Shown here one piece after another: positions 58,375 through 64,000 of a stretch of DNA of 64,000 nucleotides. Each line of letters starts with the position of its first letter. Position 1 is the stretch's first letter. The DNA is from Rhizobium sp. SEMIA4064. Its GTDB lineage: Bacteria; Pseudomonadota; Alphaproteobacteria; Rhizobiales; Rhizobiaceae. The stretch is from assembly GCF_003025035.1 (NCBI RefSeq), contig NZ_PYJN01000005.1, positions 124,001 to 188,000 of the forward strand, in the 5' to 3' direction. The notes beneath the pieces were generated by a model that had not been told where the DNA came from, made no database searches, and saw nothing but the letters and a program-made list of their open reading frames with translations. The position numbers and the translations under genes are program-made.

Positions 58375-58587
58375 CCTTCGCCCCGCAATGCGGGGAGAAG
58401 GTGGCTTGGAGCGATCGAACGAAGTGAGATTGCGAGAAGTCGGATGAGGGGCCTTCACCGATGCCCCCGCAAAGTTAAAAGTATGCAGGCGCCGCCATTT
58501 TAACGGCTGGCCAAGATAGTCTGCCAGCGCCGAACTTTTGTGCATGGCCCCTCACCCTAACCCTCTCCCCGCAAGCGGGGCGAGGGG
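58375..58587. repeat. Inverted-repeat pair of the CCCTCACCCT family
   Basis: A hairpin at 58375-58401 (CCTTCG-CCCCGC-AAT-GCGGGG-A-GAAGG) and another at 58561-58587 (CCCTCTCCCCGC-AA-GCGGGGCGAGGGG) flank about 160 bp. TGAGGGGCC near 58445 faces GGCCCCTCA near 58547. The CCCTCACCCTAACCCTCTCC portion also occurs in the element at 48063. Located between murJ and a VOC gene. Confidence 0.75.
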
Positions 58588-58615
58588 ACGATTTTGGCAA
58601 ATGCGGAGTTCTCCC

Positions 58616-59008
58616 ATGCCCCAATCCCTCTTCCTGATCACCCTCGTCGTCGACAATTACGATCGCGCCAAGGCCTTCTATTGCGATTGCCTCGGCTTCG
58701 ATTGCCTGCAGGACGAGGTGCAGCCGGAGGGCAAGCGCTGGGTCGTCATCAGGCCGAAGGGCGGCGAGGGGGCAGCGTTGTTGCTCGCGCAAGCAGCCGA
58801 CGACAAGCAGTGTGCAGCGATCGGCAACCAGACCGGCGGCCGTGTCGGCTTCTTCCTCAAGACCGACGATTTCGCCCGTGACCATGCGGCGATGATTGCC
58901 AAGGGCGTACGGTTTCTGGAGCAGCCCCGCCATGAGGTCTATGGCACGGTGGCGGTCTTCGCCGATCCCTATGGCAACACCTGGGACCTGATCCAGCATT
59001 CTTCCTGA
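58616..59008 (+). CDS. VOC-family protein
   Basis: 130 aa. Glyoxalase-type half-domains: [20 protein letters not shown] at the start and [14 protein letters not shown] at the end. The N-terminal His metal ligand of typical VOC enzymes is not obvious. Substrate unknown. ATG 58616 is chosen; the upstream open frame runs through the repeat element and is rejected. It lies just before trpS on the same strand. Confidence 0.85.
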   Translation: MPQSLFLITLVVDNYDRAKAFYCDCLGFDCLQDEVQPEGKRWVVIRPKGGEGAALLLAQAADDKQCAAIGNQTGGRVGFFLKTDDFARDHAAMIAKGVRFLEQPRHEVYGTVAVFADPYGNTWDLIQHSS

Positions 59009-59120
59009 GACTCCGCCAGATATCCTCTTGATCCCCGCCTGCCCGCCGTGCATAAGCCGCTCGAAACCAAGGGTCGAGCGCGAGCTCGCCCAGGCCCTCC
59101 ACCAGCCTTTTGAGGACGAC

Positions 59121-60185
59121 ATGACCGAATTCAAGCCGCTCGTATTCTCCGGCGTCCAGCCGACCGGCAATCTCCATCTCGGCAACTATCTCGGCGCGAT
59201 CCGCAAGTTCGTGGCACTGCAGGCCAACAACGACTGCATCTACTGCGTCGTCGACATGCATGCGCTGACGGCTCAGCTCGTGCATGAGGACATGCCGGGC
59301 CAGATCCGTTCGATCACGGCCGCCTTCCTCGCCGCCGGCATCGACCCGCAAAAGCATATCGTCTTCAACCAGTCTGCCGTGCCGCAACATGCCGAGCTTG
59401 CCTGGATCTTCAACTGCGTTGCCCGCATCGGCTGGATGAACCGTATGACGCAGTTCAAGGACAAGGCCGGCAAGGACCGCGAGCAGGCCTCTCTTGGCCT
59501 CTACGCCTATCCGAGCCTGATGGCCGCCGACATTCTCGTCTACCGCGCCACGCATGTGCCTGTCGGCGACGACCAGAAGCAGCACCTCGAACTGACGCGC
59601 GACATCGCCATGAAGTTCAATCTGGACTACATGGAACATATCCGCCGCTCGGGCTACGGCATCGACATCACCGTCGGTGACGAGCCGGTGCATGCCTATT
59701 TCCCGATGGTCGAGCCGTTGATCGATGGCCCGGCGCCGCGCGTCATGTCGCTGCGCGACGGCACCAAGAAGATGTCGAAATCAGATGCTTCCGATCTGTC
59801 GCGCATCAATCTGCTCGACGACGAAGAGAACATCTCGAAGAAGATCCGCAAGGCCAAGACCGATCCGGACGGCTTGCCGAGCGAAATAGCAGGTCTTGCA
59901 GGCCGGCCGGAAGCCGACAATCTTGTCGGCATCTATGCGGCCCTTGCCGACAGGTCGAAGGCCGACATTCTCTCGGAATTCGGCGGCCAGCAATTCTCGG
60001 TCTTCAAGCCGGCGCTGGTCGATCTCGCCGTGCATGTGCTCTCGCCGATCACCGGCGAAATGCGTCGCCTGATGGCCGACCCCGGCCATATCGACGCTAT
60101 CCTGCGCGATGGCAGCAACCGTGCGAGAGCCCGCGCCGAAGTGACGATGAAGCAAGTCCGCGACATTATCGGCTTTATCTACTAA
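59121..60185 (+). CDS. trpS: TrpS, tryptophanyl-tRNA synthetase
   Basis: 354 aa class I synthetase. HIGH-type motif in [18 protein letters not shown] and KMSKS in [10 protein letters not shown]. It charges tRNA-Trp. ATG 59121 has TTGAGGACGAC upstream. It follows murJ after a VOC gene, an order I recall as conserved in rhizobia. A GC-rich hairpin follows. Confidence 0.97.
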   Translation: MTEFKPLVFSGVQPTGNLHLGNYLGAIRKFVALQANNDCIYCVVDMHALTAQLVHEDMPGQIRSITAAFLAAGIDPQKHIVFNQSAVPQHAELAWIFNCVARIGWMNRMTQFKDKAGKDREQASLGLYAYPSLMAADILVYRATHVPVGDDQKQHLELTRDIAMKFNLDYMEHIRRSGYGIDITVGDEPVHAYFPMVEPLIDGPAPRVMSLRDGTKKMSKSDASDLSRINLLDDEENISKKIRKAKTDPDGLPSEIAGLAGRPEADNLVGIYAALADRSKADILSEFGGQQFSVFKPALVDLAVHVLSPITGEMRRLMADPGHIDAILRDGSNRARARAEVTMKQVRDIIGFIY

Positions 60186-60205
60186 GGCTTTTGGTCTCTT
60201 ATCGC

Positions 60206-60233
60206 TTGGCGCGCTGTCGATGCGGCGCGCCAA
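60206..60233. terminator. GC-rich hairpin after trpS
   Basis: TTGGCGCGC-TGTCGATGCG-GCGCGCCAA gives a 9-bp perfect stem 20 bp after the trpS stop. No U-tract follows, so termination is uncertain. Confidence 0.45.
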
Positions 60234-60246
60234 CAGCAGCGAACGG

Positions 60247-61089
60247 ATGGCCGACCTTGACGATTTTGCGGATTGCTTCCTTTTCGGAAAACGGAGCTGG
60301 CGGCAATCCCGCCGGCGTTTTGATTGCCGATGTCATACCCGATGCCGCCGAGATGCAGAGCATCGCAGCCGAGGTTGGATTCTCCGAGACCGCTTTGCCA
60401 GCCCGGAAGGGCAGGGCTGGAGAGTGCGCTATTTCTCTCCGGAATCGGAAGTTCCATTCTGCGGTCACGCGACGATCGCGCTTGGAGCGGCGCTTGCGTT
60501 GCGGGAAGGCGACGGGATTTTTGCGCTGACGCTCAATCAGGCTGATATCACCGTCGAAGGGCATCGGAATGGCGACGTCCTCTCGGCGGCCCTGCAGTCG
60601 CCGCCGACGAGAAGCAAAGCGCCGCCCCCGGAAGTGTTGTCGGAGGTGCTGGCATTGTTCGGATATTCGACCGACGATCTGGACCCGGCCATTCCGCCAG
60701 CGCTTATTCACGGTGGCGCCGATCATTTCATGCTGGCCCTGAAATCCCGCAAGACGCTTGCCGCCATGGCATACGATCTCGATGCGGGCCGCTCCTTGAT
60801 GGTCCGCGAAGGCTGGGTCACGATCCTGCTCGCCTACGCTGAAACGCCGCGACTGTTCCAGACCCGCAATGCCTTCGCCTCGGGCGGGGTCTATGAAGAC
60901 CCGGCGACCGGCGCTTCGACCGCAGCCTTCGCCGGATATCTCCGCGATATCGCCTGGCCGCATGGCGGCGCCATCGACATCATCCAGGGTGAGGATATGG
61001 GTATGCGTTCCCGCCTGCATGCCGATATCCCGGCCGCAGTTGGCAGCTCCATCCGAGTGTCGGGCGAAGCGAGGCTGATGGACCTGTAG
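60247..61089 (+). pseudogene. PhzF-family isomerase/epimerase-like gene with two apparent compensating frameshifts
   Basis: The C-terminal 220 residues are a clear PhzF fold in one frame (YFSPESEVPFCGHATIALGA; GGVYEDPATGASTAAFAGYL). The expected N-terminus is encoded in another frame between about 60257 and 60400 (ILRIASFSENGAGGNPAGVL; MQSIAAEVGFSETALPARK). Translation from ATG 60247 stays in the C-terminal frame but reads about 50 unrelated, Arg/Cys-rich residues instead. An extra base near 60257 and a missing base near 60400 would explain this. The lost segment includes the SET motif whose Glu is the PhzF catalytic base. Either the gene is inactivated or the assembly has two indel errors. 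Confidence 0.75.
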
Positions 61090-61165
61090 GTCGGCTGAGC
61101 GGCAATAGTCACCGGGTTCAAAACGGGGCTTGCCATGGCACGGATTTCGATGTCAGACTTGGTCT

Positions 61166-61657
61166 ATGGTATCAAAACGTCTCTCACGGCTCGAAGGTCA
61201 TCGCCGCAAGTTCATGGCGGTCATTGACGGCACTCCCGAATGCCAGCGTGCCGTCCACTATGCCGGCCGGCGCGCCAAGAATTCCAACGGCGGCCTTGTG
61301 CTCCTGTTTGTGATCCCCGAAGGCGATTTCCAGCAATGGCTGGGTGTCGAGGAGATCATGCGGGCCGAAGCGCGTGAGGAGGCCGAGGCGGCAACGGCCA
61401 AGGCGGCGCAGATCGTACGCGAGAATATCGGCATCGATCCCGAGGTCGTAATTCGTGAAGGATCGGCCGCCGAGCAGATCAATGCGGTGATCGAGGAAGA
61501 CCGGGATATCGCGCTGCTTGTTCTTGCTGCCGGTTCGGCCAAGGAAGGGCCGGGACCGCTGGTGTCTTCGATCGCCGGCCGTGCCGCGGCCTTCCCGATC
61601 CCCGTGACGGTGCTGCCGGATACGCTGACGAACGAGGAAATCGACGCGCTAAGCTGA
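61166..61657 (+). CDS. Universal stress protein (UspA family)
   Basis: 163 aa. One Usp domain: KFMAVIDGTPECQRAVHYAG at the start (ADP-binding Asp) and LVLAAGSAKEGPGPLVSSIA and PIPVTVLP at the end. The glycine-rich ATP-binding loop (GxxGSxxxG) is only partly matched (GSAKEGPGPLVSSIAGRA). Role in stress survival is presumed from the family. ATG 61166 (MVSKRLSRLEGH) is the likely start; its ribosome-binding site is weak. Confidence 0.88.
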   Translation: MVSKRLSRLEGHRRKFMAVIDGTPECQRAVHYAGRRAKNSNGGLVLLFVIPEGDFQQWLGVEEIMRAEAREEAEAATAKAAQIVRENIGIDPEVVIREGSAAEQINAVIEEDRDIALLVLAAGSAKEGPGPLVSSIAGRAAAFPIPVTVLPDTLTNEEIDALS

Positions 61658-61790
61658 GTTCCATTGGGCTAATTCTTGAGAATCAGTCTCTTGAATAGCG
61701 CGGCCAAAAAGCCTATTTTCTTTTGAAATATTCTAAAGTCGGACACTACTGAAGTGGCATGGGCCTTTGGTCCGCCGCATGGAGATCAAG

Positions 61791-62363
61791 ATGTTCATTC
61801 AGACCGAAGCGACGCCGAACCCGGCAACCCTTAAGTTCCTGCCGGGCAAGGTGGTGATGGAAAGCGGCACGGCCGAATTCCGCAGCGCCGAGGAAGCGGA
61901 AGTTTCGCCGCTTGCTGCCCGCCTCTTCGATATCCCCGGCGTCAGCGGTGTCTATTTCGGCTACGACTTCATCTCCGTCTCCAAGGAAAACCAGGAATGG
62001 CAGCACCTGAAGCCCGCCATTCTCGGCTCGATCATGGAGCATTTCATGTCCGGCAAGCCGGTCATGGGTGCATCCTCGGTTCTCTCCGAAGCGCAGGACG
62101 CCGGCGGCGAATTCTACGATGAAGGCGACGAAGCGATCGTGCTCACCATCAAGGAATTGCTGGAGACCCGCGTTCGTCCGGCCGTCGCCCAGGATGGCGG
62201 CGACATCACCTTCCGTGGCTTCCGCGACGGCAAGGTCTACCTCAACATGAAGGGATCCTGCTCCGGCTGCCCGTCGTCTACGGCGACATTGAAGCATGGC
62301 GTGCAGAACCTGCTGCGTCATTTCGTGCCGGAAGTGCAGGAAGTCGAAGCCGTCCAGGCATGA
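61791..62363 (+). CDS. NifU-family iron-sulfur scaffold protein (Nfu type)
   Basis: 190 aa. N-terminal Nfu domain (MFIQTEATPNPATLKFLPG) and C-terminal NifU domain with the cluster-binding CxxC in KGSCSGCPSSTATLKHGV. It carries or inserts Fe-S clusters. The start ATG 61791 has GGAGATCAAG upstream; an in-frame extension to 61767 is unlikely. In alphaproteobacteria it commonly precedes tsaB, as here. Confidence 0.95.
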   Translation: MFIQTEATPNPATLKFLPGKVVMESGTAEFRSAEEAEVSPLAARLFDIPGVSGVYFGYDFISVSKENQEWQHLKPAILGSIMEHFMSGKPVMGASSVLSEAQDAGGEFYDEGDEAIVLTIKELLETRVRPAVAQDGGDITFRGFRDGKVYLNMKGSCSGCPSSTATLKHGVQNLLRHFVPEVQEVEAVQA

Positions 62364-62481
62364 TCCCAGAAAGTGCGCGGCGGCTTTTGGACAACGGCAT
62401 GCAAAGACACGGATTGAAGTGCGGTGACGGTTCGAAGATAGGTCACCGTGCTTTGCGTACTGCTCTTTCGGAAAAATTGTG

Positions 62482-63138
62482 ATGATCGTACTGGCGCTTG
62501 ACACGGCAGGTGTGGATTGCGCTGCCGCTGTGTATGATAGCGGTAGTGATTCTGTGATGGGGGAGGTCACGGAAACGATCGGGCGAGGGCATGCCGAACA
62601 TTTGATGGATGTTGTCGACCGGGCGCTGGCTAAAGCCGATATAGCGCTCGCGGCCGTGGAGCGTGTGGTCGTGACCGTCGGTCCCGGCTCATTCACCGGG
62701 ATCCGTATCGGCGTTGCAGCGGCCCGCGGTTTCGCGCTTTCCCTAAACATTCCCGCTGTCGGCGTCACGACCCTCGAGGTCATGGCCGCTGCCGCACGGG
62801 AAACGAATCCGGGTAAATCGGTTCTGGCTGCCATCGACGCCAAGCGGGAGGAGATCTATCTCCAGTCCTTCGATGCCGATGGCCATCCGCTGGATGAGGC
62901 GCGCGCCGTGACAACTGATGAAGCGCGTACGATCGCTGATGCTTTCGATGGCGTCGTCACCGGCTCGGCGGTTGCCCGGCTAAGCGACGCTCCGCCGGCG
63001 GCACGGCCTGATGCCTTTCCGATTGCCACCGTCGCCCGGCTGGGCGCTGTCAAACCTGTCAGCGAAAAGCCGAAGCCGCTTTATCTTCGCGGACCCGACG
63101 CCAGACCGCAGGCAGGGTACGCAGTCGCCAGGGTATGA
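62482..63138 (+). CDS. tsaB: TsaB, tRNA threonylcarbamoyladenosine synthesis protein
   Basis: 218 aa. ASKHA-like fold with ALDTAGVDCAAAVYD and the TsaB marker TVGPGSFTGIRIGVAAARGF. With TsaC/D/E it makes t6A37 on ANN-decoding tRNAs. GTG 62479 directly before ATG 62482 is an alternative start. The stop overlaps rimI by four bases. Confidence 0.95.
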   Translation: MIVLALDTAGVDCAAAVYDSGSDSVMGEVTETIGRGHAEHLMDVVDRALAKADIALAAVERVVVTVGPGSFTGIRIGVAAARGFALSLNIPAVGVTTLEVMAAAARETNPGKSVLAAIDAKREEIYLQSFDADGHPLDEARAVTTDEARTIADAFDGVVTGSAVARLSDAPPAARPDAFPIATVARLGAVKPVSEKPKPLYLRGPDARPQAGYAVARV

Positions 63139-63635
63139 CCATGCTGGAATCCTATCTCACCCTGAAAGCCGAATACGAGATCGTTCCGATGCAGTTGCAG
63201 GATTGCGCCGAGGTGGCGGCACTGCATGGCGAACGTTTTTCGCGGGTTTGGGACGATAGCGAATTTCAAAGCCTCCTGTCGCAGGACACGACCTTTGGCT
63301 TTGTTGCCCGTCAGACCAACGCCATCCTGAAAAAGCCGCTTCCCGGCTTCGTCCTGGCGCGCCATGCGGCGGGCGAGGCGGAAATCCTGACGGTTGCCGT
63401 CAATGCCAAGCTGGGCCGCACCGGCCTCGGCTGGCGGCTGATGCAGGCGGCATTGCGCGAGGCGCGTAACCGCGGCGGCGAAACCATGTTCCTGGAAGTC
63501 GATGGCGTCAATCAGCCGGCTCTCGGTCTCTATCGCAAGCTCGGTTTCGAAACGGTCGGCGAACGCAAGGCCTATTATGTCGACGAAAGCGGCGCGAAAT
63601 CGACGGCGCTTGTCATGCGCCGTGTTCTTCGCTAG
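63135..63635 (+). CDS. rimI: RimI, ribosomal-protein S18 alanine N-acetyltransferase-like
   Basis: 166 aa GNAT. Acetyl-CoA-binding motif A region (AEILTVAVNAKLGRTGLGWR) and motif B (NQPALGLYRKLGFETVGERK) are present. It overlaps tsaB by four bases; this pairing is a common one and supports RimI. The exact substrate is inferred from context. Confidence 0.9.
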   Translation: MTMLESYLTLKAEYEIVPMQLQDCAEVAALHGERFSRVWDDSEFQSLLSQDTTFGFVARQTNAILKKPLPGFVLARHAAGEAEILTVAVNAKLGRTGLGWRLMQAALREARNRGGETMFLEVDGVNQPALGLYRKLGFETVGERKAYYVDESGAKSTALVMRRVLR

Positions 63636-63673
63636 TCCGTTGTCATAGACGAATAGACCGAAGACCGTATTCA

Positions 63674-64000
63674 ATGAACGATCCCGTAAAATCCCTTGAG
63701 GAGCTTTGCGCCGAGCGCGGCATGCGCATGACGGAGCAACGGCGGGTCATTGCGCGCATCATCGAGAGTTCGGAGGATCATCCCGATGTCGAAGAGCTGC
63801 ACCGCCGCTCCGTCAAGGTGGATGCCAAGATCTCGATTTCGACGGTCTACCGCACCGTAAAGCTGTTCGAGGATGCCGGCATCATCGAGCGTCATGACTT
63901 CCGTGACGGGCGTTCGCGTTACGAGACCGTGCCGGAAGAGCATCACGATCACCTGATCGACCTGAAGAGCGGTGAAGTGATCGAATTCCACTCGCCGGAG
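63674..64000 (+). CDS. mur: Fur-family regulator, probably Mur (manganese), cut by window edge
   Basis: 109 residues seen, the C-terminus lies beyond the window. Winged helix (RMTEQRRVIARIIESSEDHP, SISTVYRTVKLFEDAGIIER) and the metal-binding EEHHDHLID. In Rhizobium and Sinorhizobium the Fur homologue responds to manganese and is called Mur; here the name rests on lineage rather than sequence proof. 38 bp after rimI. Confidence 0.9.
   Translation, partial: MNDPVKSLEELCAERGMRMTEQRRVIARIIESSEDHPDVEELHRRSVKVDAKISISTVYRTVKLFEDAGIIERHDFRDGRSRYETVPEEHHDHLIDLKSGEVIEFHSPE

Overview
The window is chromosomal DNA of a Rhizobium-type alphaproteobacterium, probably Rhizobium sensu stricto. The evidence is gene order (ubiE/ubiB, mutM, rpsT-dnaA, hrcA-grpE, lptCAB-rpoN-hpf-ptsN, olsB-tme-mutS-glnD-murJ-trpS), the ornithine-lipid gene olsB, a Mur-type Fur protein at the right edge, high GC content, and the dispersed palindromic intergenic repeats common in Rhizobium. 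No rRNA, tRNA, insertion sequence, prophage or CRISPR array was seen.

Region 1 (1-15.8 kb) is accessory DNA between the start of coaBC (left edge) and ubiB, genes that are usually close neighbours. It holds three LysR regulators with partner genes (an SDR oxidoreductase and an MFS exporter), a VOC protein, an ArsR-SRPBCC-GFA operon with a striking operator, and a minus-strand catabolic operon (15219-7765). A routine reading would call that operon 'hutH/hutU plus hydantoinase'. The combination of an ammonia-lyase-fold protein without the MIO tripeptide, a urocanase homologue with altered active-site motifs, a DUF917 protein, a hydantoinase and an M20 carbamoylase matches the bacterial ergothioneine degradation route: ergothioneine to thiourocanate to thiohydantoin-propionate to hydantoin-propionate to N-carbamoylglutamate to glutamate. 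This is the main finding of the window.

Region 2 (15.8-25 kb) is core: ubiB, ubiE, mutM, an enoyl-CoA hydratase, rpsT, a long untranslated dnaA leader, dnaA, a saccharopine-dehydrogenase-like gene and a LysR/EamA exporter pair. Region 3 (26-35 kb) carries hemW, rdgB, rph, hrcA, grpE, ptsN, hpf and rpoN. Region 4 (35-43 kb) has the Lpt lipopolysaccharide export genes, sppA, ihfB, a LapA-like protein, two RNA methyltransferases and lspA. Region 5 (43-54 kb) has a hybrid histidine kinase, olsB with candidate sigma-54 and PHO-box signals, a class III cyclase, the NADP-malic enzyme and mutS. Region 6 (54-64 kb) has glnD, murJ, trpS, a frame-disrupted phzF homologue, a universal stress protein, a NifU-like protein, tsaB, rimI and the start of mur.

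Two families of palindromic repeats sit between genes. Two copies of one family appear to supply the stop codons of the adjacent genes. Start codons were chosen from ribosome-binding-site spacing and remembered family starts; all functions are inferred from sequence.
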